This document shows positions 9,929-19,047 of a DNA stretch of 64,000 bases, piece after piece. The notes beneath the pieces were generated by a model. The model searched no databases. It was not told where the DNA came from and was given only the letters and a program-made list of their open reading frames with translations. Positions within the stretch are counted from its first letter, which is position 1; each line of letters opens with the position of its first letter. This DNA comes from Rhizomicrobium electricum (GTDB lineage Bacteria > Pseudomonadota > Alphaproteobacteria > Micropepsales > Micropepsaceae). The stretch is from contig NZ_JAASQS010000003.1 of the NCBI RefSeq assembly GCF_011762045.1, positions 124,001 through 188,000 on the forward strand. Reading direction: 5' to 3'. The position numbers and the translations under genes are program-made.

Positions 9929-11157
9929 GGAGCGCTACCGGCCGGCATCACGGCACCTGGGGCATATGCCTCAGCCTCCCCGCGTACGCGGGCCAGCGTT
10001 GCAACGCCATATCCCAGAACGCACGCGGTCTTGATCGACATCGGCGCATAGCCGAAGACCAATGCTACCATGAGATACAAGAAGATCGAGACGGCGACCG
10101 GCGACTGGTCACCCTCCCCCGAGAACAGACCTGCGGCCAGGAGCGGGTACAAACAAAATCCGATCAAGCCAGCATTGGCTATCAAATAGACGATACCGCT
10201 GTCGGCGACCTTGGTGTCGTCGACACCGCCGAGCAGCACATTAAGCGGAAGTGCATTCATCAGCGGCTCGGCCGTCACACCTAAACGCAAGCCGAGATCG
10301 CCAGGCATCGCCTGGACCACGAAATAGAGCACCATCACGGCCATCAGCAGGCCGTAGGGCACGGCGATCAGCCAGCGCAATCGTGCCCGCCCTGCAATGT
10401 TGCGCAGAGCGACGGCGGCAAGGATCAGGAATACGGCGACACGGGTGTCGGACAACAGTGCCAAGCCCAGACAGCACAGGATCATGATGACCCGATGGCG
10501 GGTAGCGATCCGCGGTGCGTGCAGAAACAGGATCGCACAGATGATGCCGAAATAGCCGAGCGACAGCGGCTCCAGGAACAACGATCCGGCGCGATGCGCC
10601 ACGCCAAAAAAGCTGCCGGTATAGCGCGTGGCACCAAGATAGATGTCGGTCGACGCCGCAATCGACGCATCGGGTGCGGTGACCGCCGCCACCCAATCGC
10701 GGGTGAAGTAGAAGTACTTCCGCGGATTGAGGACGTCCGCATAGAGATCGGGGAATACCAACTCGACCACGGCCGTTATCAGCAAGGCGATAACGAGAAT
10801 GGCCACGAAGTGGGGCGAAAAGCGTCTGGCAGATGCCCCCAACACCAAGAACAGCGGCAGCATGGCGGAATCATAGAGAAAACGCGCGTTGAAACTGCCC
10901 GTCACAACGAACTTCAAGAGCGTACAACAGAGGAACAGACAGCCTGCCACTACGAACGTGCGCGAAAGAGACGGACGACGGACGGCAATGATTGCTATGG
11001 CCGCGAGCGTGATCACGAGCTGGACGGCCGCCACCACCTGGGCATTGAGCGTGAACAGGAAGTTGTTCGCCAGCGCCAGAACGGGGTTTTCCAGGATCGC
11101 AGCAACGATCACGGCATGGATCGCACCGTCGCCCTGAGGGGCGCGGTTGTCCGCCAT
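9925..11157 (-). CDS. Wzy-like EPS polymerase (multi-pass membrane protein)
   Basis: About 410 residues from ATG 11157, preceded by AGGACGAG at good spacing (a GTG at 11181 would add eight residues). The protein has some ten to twelve membrane helices, with a large hydrophilic loop near residues 130-190 (YTGSFFGVAHRAGSLFLEPLSLG), as in polymerases of the Wzy class where sequence identity between members is very low. The assignment rests on topology and on its place between the flippase and glycosyltransferase genes. An O-antigen ligase role is less likely because no ligase signature is visible. Confidence 0.7.
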   Translation of the reverse strand: MADNRAPQGDGAIHAVIVAAILENPVLALANNFLFTLNAQVVAAVQLVITLAAIAIIAVRRPSLSRTFVVAGCLFLCCTLLKFVVTGSFNARFLYDSAMLPLFLVLGASARRFSPHFVAILVIALLITAVVELVFPDLYADVLNPRKYFYFTRDWVAAVTAPDASIAASTDIYLGATRYTGSFFGVAHRAGSLFLEPLSLGYFGIICAILFLHAPRIATRHRVIMILCCLGLALLSDTRVAVFLILAAVALRNIAGRARLRWLIAVPYGLLMAVMVLYFVVQAMPGDLGLRLGVTAEPLMNALPLNVLLGGVDDTKVADSGIVYLIANAGLIGFCLYPLLAAGLFSGEGDQSPVAVSIFLYLMVALVFGYAPMSIKTACVLGYGVATLARVRGEAEAYAPGAVMPAGSAP

Positions 11158-11247
11158 CGTCTCGTCCTGCCAGCCGGTCACCGCAAATGCCTATAGGAAC
11201 CCGCGGGACGGTCGCACGGCGCGCCTTAACGCCCGTTTACCAAGAGG

Positions 11248-11871
11248 CTAAACCCGGACGGCTATGAGGGACTTGGTGAAGCCGAAAAACCGTTCCTTAA
11301 TGATTTGGGCATCGGGGAACAGCGCCCGCATCTCCGCTTCGGTCAGAAGATCGATTTCCGCAATCAGTGCGTCCACTTTGTCCTGGCTCGGACGGTCGAT
11401 CAGACCCCACGGCGTACACCAGCGGATCAGGCGCCGCTGCCAACGCTTGGGCAGCCAATGCACGAAGGCTCCAACCGTGTGGGGATCGAAGAAGAACCAC
11501 TTGTACGGGGTCTGGACGTAATAGCGCGGCGCAACGCGGCGGATTTCGGCGGCAAACTTCTTGCGGGCGTTCGCGTCGCCGACATGCTCGATCACCGAGT
11601 TCGAATAACACACCGCAAAACTGTTGTCGTCATACGGCAGCCGCTCGCCGTTAGTCCGCACATAGTGGAAGCGGCCATCCTCGTAGCTGTCGAATTCGAT
11701 GTTGGTAATGGTGACGTCGGGCCGCTTGTCGATCAAAGTCCAGTTGCACTTGCGCCCACCGACATCGATGATCCGCATCTCATTGCCCACGCCGAACATT
11801 TTGGCGAAACGGCGCATCCGGCTGCCGCGGAACAGAACCTGAAGCGGAATGATGATCTGATAGATGGTCAT
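11248..11871 (-). CDS. Class I SAM-dependent methyltransferase
   Basis: 207 residues. MRIIDVGGRKCNW is the glycine-rich SAM-binding loop (motif I), followed by an acidic end of strand two (NIEFDSYEDGRF), a motif with ERLPYDDNSFAVCYSNSVIEHV (motif II and III of methyltransferase 11 type) and a C-terminal helical part. It probably methylates a sugar or lipid intermediate of the EPS pathway; the substrate is not evident. The gene overlaps the upstream glycosyltransferase stop by 4 bases, so it belongs to the same leftward operon. Confidence 0.85.
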   Translation of the reverse strand: MTIYQIIIPLQVLFRGSRMRRFAKMFGVGNEMRIIDVGGRKCNWTLIDKRPDVTITNIEFDSYEDGRFHYVRTNGERLPYDDNSFAVCYSNSVIEHVGDANARKKFAAEIRRVAPRYYVQTPYKWFFFDPHTVGAFVHWLPKRWQRRLIRWCTPWGLIDRPSQDKVDALIAEIDLLTEAEMRALFPDAQIIKERFFGFTKSLIAVRV

Positions 11872-12962
11872 GATACGCTGGCCTGGACGGACGGATGAGT
11901 GGACACGGAAGACCCGTGGGCTGACAGGGCGGCGAAGCGCTCACGATAGCGGCGCTCCAGACCCGCCCAGTGAAATTTCTGCCGCATGACGGCGCCACCG
12001 CGCGGAAGTGCGGACCAGTCGATCGAGGCGATCCTGTCGGCAGCCGCTTCGGCATCCTGACCTTCGACCAACGAAATCACCGGCGCATCGGCCGCGAGTT
12101 CGCGCGTCCCCGGCAAAGCCGAACATACAGGCGCCACACCGCACAAAAGCGCTTCGATCACCGTCAAAGGATAGGCGTCCTGCAAAGAGAGGTTCACGAG
12201 CACATCCTGCCGCCGGAACAGATCGAGAAAGGCGTCTTGCGGCAATGCATCTATCAATACGACGGGCAACTTCCGCTGCTCGACGATCGCGGTGAGTTGA
12301 GCGCGAACCTCTGTGCTCGCCTGCCCGATGATGGTGCCTTCGATGGCAATGCCGCGACGGCGCAGCGTCTCGCAAACCTCAAGGAACGCGAAGCTGCCCT
12401 TTTCGACCGAAAGGCGGGCGACATGGACGAGCTTCAACGGCATTCCTGGCGCGTGTGCAGCGCTTTCGTGTTCCAGAAGGGATTTCGGCAGAAAAGTCCC
12501 CATCGCAGTACAGCGCCGGGTCACAGACGCGGGAAACTGCAGCACCTGCGGCTGGGTCTCGTGCAGCGTGAAAATCGCATCGGCCAAGCACAGGATGCGA
12601 TTGGTCAGCGTCCGCAACACCGTCGAACGCATTGCCCGCCAAGTCGTCCCCAGGTGAGGGGTTACGACCGCGGTCTTGCCCAGCACTTTCGCCAAGACGA
12701 GATAGGCGAGATCGAACGCACTGCCGTAATGGATCCAGATCACATCGTGCGATCGCGCCTGCCGCACGAACCGCCCCATCGCCCGGAGCCAGTCCCGTAC
12801 TCCGACGCCCTCATAGCCTGGCGTATCGGTAAAGACGTGAGAGTCGATGTGCAGGCAGTCGCGGGCCCGCGAAATGAAGGCCTCGAGGCCGCCGCAGGCG
12901 CGGGAATGGCCCCCCGCGATGAGGATCCGATGGTTTTGAACGGAAACGGGAGCGGTCGACAT
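11868..12962 (-). CDS. GT4-family glycosyltransferase
   Basis: 364 residues from ATG 12962, one base after the stop of the upstream gene. The longer frame beginning at 13334 runs antisense-like through the WecG gene and is not used. The N-terminal domain starts RILIAGGHSRACGGLEAFI, and the C-terminal domain has LKLVHVARLSVEKGSFAFLEV, the nucleotide-binding loop, and YPLTVIEALLCGVAPVCSALPGTRE, the E-x7-E motif of GT-B retaining enzymes. It transfers a sugar from a nucleotide donor to the lipid-linked repeat unit in the cytoplasm. The donor is unknown. Confidence 0.9.
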   Translation of the reverse strand: MSTAPVSVQNHRILIAGGHSRACGGLEAFISRARDCLHIDSHVFTDTPGYEGVGVRDWLRAMGRFVRQARSHDVIWIHYGSAFDLAYLVLAKVLGKTAVVTPHLGTTWRAMRSTVLRTLTNRILCLADAIFTLHETQPQVLQFPASVTRRCTAMGTFLPKSLLEHESAAHAPGMPLKLVHVARLSVEKGSFAFLEVCETLRRRGIAIEGTIIGQASTEVRAQLTAIVEQRKLPVVLIDALPQDAFLDLFRRQDVLVNLSLQDAYPLTVIEALLCGVAPVCSALPGTRELAADAPVISLVEGQDAEAAADRIASIDWSALPRGGAVMRQKFHWAGLERRYRERFAALSAHGSSVSTHPSVQASVS

Positions 12963-12963
12963 G

Positions 12964-13797
12964 CTAGGCAGACAATCGATCTTCGTTGGTTTCCAAGGGT
13001 TCGGTGGGAAGTCTGACGACAAACAGATCGAGCATGACCGCCCAGATCGCATACCAGGATTCGACGAAATACCGGCGGAACAGGCGCACCGGTTCCGAAG
13101 CCACGCGCCAAGCCCATTCCAGGCCGCAGCGCTGCATCCACACCGGCGCACGCCGGCGCAGACCGACGTAGAAATCGAGGCTGGCGCCGATCGCCAGCGC
13201 ATAGACATCGCCCATGCAATTGCGATGTTCGTGAATCCAGGTTTCGGATTTGGGGGCGCCCAACCCGAATAGCACGTGGGTCGCACGATGATCGCGGATC
13301 GCTTTGGCGAGCGCTGCGGAGGCCGCGGGATCACTTTCGAATCCGAACGCCGGACATGCCGCGCCGATCGCGTCGCCGCGGAATCCGTTGCTCGTCAGCT
13401 TGTCGCGCAACCGTTCCGCCGTTTCGAGACTGCCGACCACGAAGAATGGGCGGCACCAGGGCGGCAAGCGCCCCAGCAGAGCAACCGTCAGATCGGCGCC
13501 GGTGACGCGCTCCGGCACACAGCCATCGCGCAGCCGGGTATAGAGGTAAACAGGCATTCCATCCGCCGTGGCCACCCAGGCATGTTCGTATGCAGCCCGG
13601 AAGCGGGCGTTACGGACCAAGTTCGAGATGTGGTCGACGTTTGCGGTCACCAGGAGCCGCGCCCCCTCGCCCGCCGGAATGCGCTCGAACATCATGCGCT
13701 GGACGATCTGCTCGCCGGTCATTGGCGAAAAAAGAATGCCGAAGACAGCGTTCCCCTCTGGGACAACGGATCTGGGTAAGACGAACTGATCAACCAT
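12964..13797 (-). CDS. WecG/TagA/CpsF-family glycosyltransferase
   Basis: 277 residues containing the family signatures LVTANVDHISNLVRNARFRAAYE, ATADGMPVYLY, RVTGADLTVALLG, PFFVVGSLETAERL, HVLFGLGAPKSETWI and ALAIGASLDFYVGLRRRAPVWMQRCGLEWAWR. The family transfers N-acetylmannosamine-type residues to lipid-linked GlcNAc, usually as second step of glycan assembly. Length is normal for the family. It is followed immediately by the GT4 gene and forms the start of the second EPS operon in this direction, after a 159-bp gap behind the Wzz-like gene. Confidence 0.92.
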   Translation of the reverse strand: MVDQFVLPRSVVPEGNAVFGILFSPMTGEQIVQRMMFERIPAGEGARLLVTANVDHISNLVRNARFRAAYEHAWVATADGMPVYLYTRLRDGCVPERVTGADLTVALLGRLPPWCRPFFVVGSLETAERLRDKLTSNGFRGDAIGAACPAFGFESDPAASAALAKAIRDHRATHVLFGLGAPKSETWIHEHRNCMGDVYALAIGASLDFYVGLRRRAPVWMQRCGLEWAWRVASEPVRLFRRYFVESWYAIWAVMLDLFVVRLPTEPLETNEDRLSA

Positions 13798-13956
13798 ATA
13801 TGCCTCGACGCCTGCACCAATGCGGAACAGCGATCGAGGAAGAATGACCGTTGGTGCCGCTTAAACGGCCGGATTCATTCCAAAATGGAACGTTCCGGAC
13901 GCCTTACGCGGGTACGGTGCAAATAGTCTGCTAGGTTTGCCGGGATGACCGAATGG

Positions 13957-15981
13957 TCATGGAGCGTGGGTGAGGACGGTTAAGGCCGCCCCAGGAAGCT
14001 GCGGCGCCAGCGCCGGCCGGCGTGCATCGACTGCGACAAGCACGACATCTCCCATGGCGAGAACGGCGCGAGCCGAGAGATCGGACAGCGGCGGCGCGGC
14101 GATCACAACCAGCTCCATGCTCGTTTTGAGGTTAGCCACGAGACGGTTCAGGACGTCCGGAGACAGTGCGGTGGTGTAGCCGGGCATCGGTGATGCCATG
14201 ACCAGCGCCGTCGACAGGGAATCCGGATTGATGAACTCTTCGATGGCGCCATGCCCTGCCGAAGCACCGGACCAGCCTGCAACGCCGACCGCGCCCGCCA
14301 GATGGCTGTGGGGCCGGTTGGCGTCGATCACGATGACCTTAATGCCGGAACGCGCCGCCGTACGCGCCAGGGCCAGTGCAAGGGTGGTCCTGCCGGAGCC
14401 GGGGGCCGCTGCGGTGACGACAATCGTGGCTGGAGGGGAAACGCGTGCGAGGATGCCGGAAAGTAGCCGTGATGTGGCCGCCGCGAAGGGCGACTGGGGA
14501 TTGGTCATCACCAGATCGGCAGCCCGGAGCCTCGCCCCCATCTCCGGCAGCACGGCGGCCGCTTGAGGCGCGAAATCACCAGCACCGGATGGATAGCGCT
14601 GTGTACCGGTCTCGGACGTCTGGGCGCCGCGTTCGGCCATAAGCGCCAGGGCCAAGCCAAGCAGAAGCCCCGCGGGAATGGCGCTGAGAACCGCAAGCAG
14701 CTTGGTCTGTGGCCCGAACGTCTCGTTCACTTCCGAGGCGGAAATGACAAAAGCATCCGGTCTCAGGATGCCCTGCTGGTTTTCGGTCTGGCTGTATTGC
14801 ATCAGGAACGCCTGATACAGCGACCGGGCCGATGCCGCTGCCGATTGCAGCGCGGTCAACTCCACAGCCTCCTGGTTCTTCCTGGCGTTCTGATCTTCGA
14901 TCTGGCGGATCGTGCTTTCGAGCGAGGCGACATGGGCGCGCGAGGTTTCCGCCTCATTGCGAACGGACTCGGCGATCCGCGACGCTTCTTCCGAAATCTT
15001 GGTATCGATGTCGGCGCGCTGGGCCGTGAGTTCCTTCATTTTGGGATGGTTGGGACCATACCGGGTCGCCAAATCCGCCATTTCGTGGTTGATCTCGGAC
15101 TGGCGGGTCCGCAGGCTGGAGATCAGCGGCGAGGCCACGACTTGCGGCGCCGTCGCAAGCTGACGGCCGGCAATCAGATCTTCCGTGCGCTTGGCCTTCG
15201 AAGACTTGTCGCCATACTCCGCGCGCGCCAGAGCGAGCTGACTGTTCAGATCCGCGATCTGCTTTTCGAGCGCCGAAGTTCCGTCGGCGGCGATGGTGAT
15301 GTTGTGCTCGGCCTTGTATTTCTGGACAGCCGCTTCGGCTTCCTTGACCTGCCGGGCCAAATCCGTGACGCGCTGGGTAAGCCATCGCCTCGCCTGATCG
15401 GAGGCCGCGGACTTCGTACTGAGCTGATCGACGACGTACAATTCCGCAATTCCGGCCGAAATCGCCGTTGCCTTTCGCCGATCCGCCGACGTCAAGGTAA
15501 TGCGGATAGAGCTTGAAAATCCGGCTTGCGCCACTTTCAAGCGCTTCCGCAGCCGGTCGATCGCGACTTCGCGCGGGTCGCCGTCGGTGCCGAACAACCG
15601 GCCGGCCAATCCGGGATTGGCAAATTCCGGATCTCTCTCGAGGTGGAAGCGATCCACCACCTTCCCGGCAAAACGGTGCGAGGTGAGGATCTCGATCTGA
15701 TTCAGGATCGAGGGCTGATCTGCCGGCAGGTTGGACAAAACCCCTGTCGCATTCTCGACGGTCGACTTGCGCGGGTCGAGCATCACCTCCGAGGTGGCGG
15801 CGAATTGCGGCCGCACCTGCAAGACGTAAAGCACCGCCAGGAGAGCGACGATCAGTGTGGTTACGGTGATGAGGTGCGCGCGGCGCCGCGCAATGTCCCA
15901 AATCTCACGCAGCCGGAATTCGCGGCTGGGCCGCGAGCGGGCGTTAGGCTGAGAACTGTAAGCGGGCGCGCGGGCGTTCAT
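13957..15981 (-). CDS. Wzz/BY-kinase-like protein with a degenerate ATP site
   Basis: 674 residues with the same plan as the kinase at 2734: N-terminal Wzz domain, coiled coils, second membrane helix (about 450-470) and a P-loop domain. However the Walker A reads TAAAPGSGRTT, with arginine in place of the catalytic lysine, Walker A' reads VIVIDANRPHS without the second aspartate and arginines, and Walker B is LVVIAAPPLS without the aspartate. There is no C-terminal tyrosine cluster. I infer a chain-length co-polymerase without kinase activity. It is transcribed divergently from the acetyltransferase gene with 98 bp between. Confidence 0.88.
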   Translation of the reverse strand: MNARAPAYSSQPNARSRPSREFRLREIWDIARRRAHLITVTTLIVALLAVLYVLQVRPQFAATSEVMLDPRKSTVENATGVLSNLPADQPSILNQIEILTSHRFAGKVVDRFHLERDPEFANPGLAGRLFGTDGDPREVAIDRLRKRLKVAQAGFSSSIRITLTSADRRKATAISAGIAELYVVDQLSTKSAASDQARRWLTQRVTDLARQVKEAEAAVQKYKAEHNITIAADGTSALEKQIADLNSQLALARAEYGDKSSKAKRTEDLIAGRQLATAPQVVASPLISSLRTRQSEINHEMADLATRYGPNHPKMKELTAQRADIDTKISEEASRIAESVRNEAETSRAHVASLESTIRQIEDQNARKNQEAVELTALQSAAASARSLYQAFLMQYSQTENQQGILRPDAFVISASEVNETFGPQTKLLAVLSAIPAGLLLGLALALMAERGAQTSETGTQRYPSGAGDFAPQAAAVLPEMGARLRAADLVMTNPQSPFAAATSRLLSGILARVSPPATIVVTAAAPGSGRTTLALALARTAARSGIKVIVIDANRPHSHLAGAVGVAGWSGASAGHGAIEEFINPDSLSTALVMASPMPGYTTALSPDVLNRLVANLKTSMELVVIAAPPLSDLSARAVLAMGDVVLVAVDARRPALAPQLPGAALTVLTHAP

Positions 15982-16079
15982 GTTTCCGACTTGGCACAGT
16001 CCGCTCCCCGCCTCTTCGGGAATACGGCCGTCGCATTCTGTCCGGCCCGCCTCACTATTGGGTTAATTACGCGAAAAGG

Positions 16080-17159
16080 TTGATGAAATCCCGTGAGACA
16101 CCGATTGGTGAAGGACCGTTAACGACTTCCCCCGCTCTGGCCGGCCAATTGCACTACCGGGAATACGTATCAATCGTGGACAGGGCGGCTCCCGAGGTCA
16201 TGAACTTCTTTGCGTCATCCGGATTTCTCGATGCGACAGCAGCGGTCTATTTCAAGGACCGACCGGCGACCATCGAGAACGTGCGCATCGGCGACGACGT
16301 GCTCCGGCTCTTGGTCGTCGACGGCAAGAAGATCATTACCCGCCTGTTATTCCTCGATTATCACGAACCATTGGCGGCCGGTGAAATCGCCGGACCGGTG
16401 CGGTCAGGCCTGTTTGCCGACCGCGTCAGCCGCGGCGTCATCGACGTCGACGACAGGAGCGATCAGGAGTTGGCGCCGTTCGTCGATTGGAGCCGGTTCA
16501 ACGGCTTCGATCACTATTACGACCGGCTGCTGCAGCGCCATCATGGGCTGATGCGCGATCGCGAGCGCCGCGGACGGGCGCTTGTGTCCCGTTTTGGCAA
16601 TCTCACCTTTACGCTGGACGACCGGTCGGAAGACGTACTGCCGCTGGTTCGGCAGTGGAAAGGCGGCCAGCTTCGTTCAATCGGCCTACCCGACTTCTTC
16701 ACCGACCCGCGGACCTTGGCGTTTTTCGATCACCTGCAGCAGCGCGGGCTCCTGACGACCTCGACCCTGCGGGCGGGCGGACGCCTGGTATCGGCATGGA
16801 TCGGCTTCATCCACCAGGGTGCTTGGTCCGGCTGGATCTTCACCTACGACCCGGCTCTGAAGAAATACTCTCCGGGGCACCAACTCCTGGTCCGCATGCT
16901 CGATGCCAGTTACCAGCTTGGACATCGCGAATTCGATTTTTCCATCGGCGCTCAAGACTACAAACTTCTGTACGCATCGCATGGGCGGGTGCTTGCCAAA
17001 ATCGGTAACCCCTCGGCCGTTCGCGCCACCATGATGTTCGCGCGGGATGCGCTGCTGCAACGTAGGCCAGACTTGTTCGCCGCGGCGTTGCGCGGGAAAT
17101 GGGCGCTGCAAGCCGCAAAACGACGTCTGTCCTTAGCCATCGCGATGAGGCAATCGTGA
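16080..17159 (+). CDS. CelD/BcsL-type GNAT acetyltransferase
   Basis: 359 residues resembling the Acetyltransf_6 (CelD) family: an N-terminal half ending in a tandem GNAT fold, then ...GRLVSAWIGFIHQGAWSGWIFTYDPALKKYSPGHQLLVRMLDASYQLGHREFDFSIGAQDYKLLYA (positions about 255-320), where the A-W-I-G...Y-D...S-P-G...FDFS-G...YK pattern is diagnostic. Such proteins often occur in EPS and cellulose loci and probably acylate the glycan or a precursor. Its stop overlaps the GTG of the next gene (GTGA), so both are coupled. Confidence 0.82.
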   Translation: MMKSRETPIGEGPLTTSPALAGQLHYREYVSIVDRAAPEVMNFFASSGFLDATAAVYFKDRPATIENVRIGDDVLRLLVVDGKKIITRLLFLDYHEPLAAGEIAGPVRSGLFADRVSRGVIDVDDRSDQELAPFVDWSRFNGFDHYYDRLLQRHHGLMRDRERRGRALVSRFGNLTFTLDDRSEDVLPLVRQWKGGQLRSIGLPDFFTDPRTLAFFDHLQQRGLLTTSTLRAGGRLVSAWIGFIHQGAWSGWIFTYDPALKKYSPGHQLLVRMLDASYQLGHREFDFSIGAQDYKLLYASHGRVLAKIGNPSAVRATMMFARDALLQRRPDLFAAALRGKWALQAAKRRLSLAIAMRQS

Positions 17160-18085
17160 CCGACACCACCGCATCCTACTCGACGGAACCACCGAATGTC
17201 GCCTCACGGACCCTGAAGCGGCGCATCGGCGAAATCGCATCATCCGCTCTGATGCCGATCATCCGCACGGCCGCACGCCCATTTCTTGGCGGGGAAACCG
17301 TTGAAGATGCATTGTGCGCGGCCACGCGACTGAATGCCGAAGGTGCAGCGACCGCGTTCAGCTATTGGGATGGCGGCTGCGAAACCCTCGCCCAGATCGA
17401 AGATCTCGGGCAGGTAGCAATCGCCGCGTTGGCCGATAAAGCTCCCGCCAGCTATTTGTCTCTCAAGCCGCCGGCGTTGCGGTTCTCCAAGGACGCCGCT
17501 CGCAGACTGGCATCGGTGGCAGCGGCACATCGAGTACGCCTGCACTTCGACTCTCATGGCGCCGCTGTGGCCGACCGGCATAACGCCATGCTGGACGCGA
17601 TGTTGGAGGTGCTGGAGCCGGAATACCTCGGTACCACGCTACCCGGACGGCTGGCGCGTACGCGCGACGATGCCGAATGGGCGATTGCGCGCGGTCTCAA
17701 CGTGCGCGTGGTCAAAGGCGAGTGGCCCGATCCGGCCAATCCCAATTGCGATCTCAATCCCGCGTTCCTGGATGTGATCGACCGCTTGGCCGGGCGCGCG
17801 CGTCATGTCGCCGTCGCCACACACAATCCGGCCCTCAGTCGTGAGGCAATTGAGAAGCTGCGGGCCGCCGGTACGTCTTGCGAAATCGAGGTTCTGCTCG
17901 GCTTGGCGCCGCGCCGCCTGCTCGATTGGGCAAAGGCCAACGGCGTCCGCGTGCGGGTCTACGTTCCGTACGGCAGCGGGTTCGTCATGAATGCCATTGC
18001 CGTCCTGCGCCGCAACCCGCGCATGATCTTGGCAATCACCCGCGCCCAGATCGGGCACCTTTCAAAGTCCCTTTCGCGCGGATAG
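17156..18085 (+). CDS. Proline-dehydrogenase-like TIM-barrel protein
   Basis: About 309 residues from GTG 17156, which overlaps the stop of the acetyltransferase gene. Motifs expected of the FAD-dependent PRODH barrel are present: VRVVKGEWPDP (usually R-L-V-K-G-x-Y), HVAVATHNP, EIEVLLGLAP and VRVYVPYG near the end. The enzyme family oxidises proline to pyrroline-5-carboxylate at the membrane side. The coupling to an EPS acetyltransferase is unusual and suggests that the substrate may not be free proline. The aldehyde dehydrogenase partner (PutA C-terminal part) is not in the window. Confidence 0.78.
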   Translation: MTDTTASYSTEPPNVASRTLKRRIGEIASSALMPIIRTAARPFLGGETVEDALCAATRLNAEGAATAFSYWDGGCETLAQIEDLGQVAIAALADKAPASYLSLKPPALRFSKDAARRLASVAAAHRVRLHFDSHGAAVADRHNAMLDAMLEVLEPEYLGTTLPGRLARTRDDAEWAIARGLNVRVVKGEWPDPANPNCDLNPAFLDVIDRLAGRARHVAVATHNPALSREAIEKLRAAGTSCEIEVLLGLAPRRLLDWAKANGVRVRVYVPYGSGFVMNAIAVLRRNPRMILAITRAQIGHLSKSLSRG

Positions 18086-18237
18086 CCGATTTTTGTCAGA
18101 TCGCAAACGATCCTCACGAGTAAGGGAAAGTACTCACGCGCCGCTAATACTGCAGGACGGTTGCACCATCCTTTTGGAACAACCACCAGCCTCGCCCAGG
18201 CGAGTAAATAGGTGCCGGGTTTTTCAGGACTGGCGGC

Positions 18238-19047
18238 ATGTATCGGCACCTCGGCGATAACTCCGGAACTTTCCACGACATCATCAAACTTGGTGAGAGC
18301 ACACGCGGCATCGCCGAGTCTGCCGCGACACCAGCGGTATGCGTGATCGGCTGTGATGACCGGACACGGAACCTCATCATGATCCTGCTCGAGAAAGAGA
18401 GGATCTCGGTGCAATCGTACGAGACGGTTGCCGAATTCCGGGCTCGAAGTGAAACCCAGCCGGATTGCCTGCTCGTCGACCTCGCCGGGCTAGGAGCGGC
18501 CATGGCGGACATTCTGCGCGTGCTGGAGAAACGTAACGGCCGCACGACGCCCGTGATCGTCATTGGACCGACCAGTGTCGGCGCCGCGGTGCAATACATG
18601 AAAGCCGGCGCCTCCGACTGTCTCCCCAAGCCTCTCAACGAGACGGCGCTGATAGAGTGCGTCCGCCGCATGAGCGCTATCGGGCAAGCCAACCGCAGGA
18701 AAGCGGCGCATATTGCGGCGGCAAAAGCCAAACTGGAGTTGCTGACTGAGCGCGAAAAGCAGGTCCTTGACCTGATGATCAGCGGCCGGACCAATCAGGC
18801 CGTGGGCGACGAACTGAAGATCTCCGGCCGAACCGCGGAACATTACCGGGAACGGATCAAAACCAAATTCGAGGCCAAACACCTCGTTGAGATTCTTTAC
18901 ACCGCCATGATTGCCATGCAATCCGTCACGCACGAAACGGGAAACCAGCGCGAACCCGTCGCCAAATCAAACAAGGCCCGCTTTCGACGCCATTACCGCG
19001 GCATCCGCACGGCTGCGTGCACTCATTTTCCGGAACAAGCTGCGTAA
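18238..19047 (+). CDS. FixJ/LuxR-type response regulator
   Basis: 269 residues. The receiver (about residues 33-150) keeps the phosphoacceptor aspartate in CLLVDLAG and the lysine in CLPKPLNE; the acidic pair near the start is CDD. A linker helix leads to a LuxR-type HTH, LTEREKQVLDLMISGRTNQAVGDELKISGRTAEHYRERI. The recognition helix (SGRTAEHYRERIKTKF) differs from FixJ. The 3' end overlaps the convergent regulator gene by 81 bp, so the last 27 codons are read on both strands. No kinase gene is adjacent in the same direction; the hybrid kinase at 19653 is a possible partner. Confidence 0.82.
   Translation: MYRHLGDNSGTFHDIIKLGESTRGIAESAATPAVCVIGCDDRTRNLIMILLEKERISVQSYETVAEFRARSETQPDCLLVDLAGLGAAMADILRVLEKRNGRTTPVIVIGPTSVGAAVQYMKAGASDCLPKPLNETALIECVRRMSAIGQANRRKAAHIAAAKAKLELLTEREKQVLDLMISGRTNQAVGDELKISGRTAEHYRERIKTKFEAKHLVEILYTAMIAMQSVTHETGNQREPVAKSNKARFRRHYRGIRTAACTHFPEQAA

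Noticed and set aside
13059-13334. N-terminal extension of the GT4 gene to 13334
   Set aside because: It runs through the WecG-family gene in another frame; the ATG at 12962 right after that gene is the natural start.
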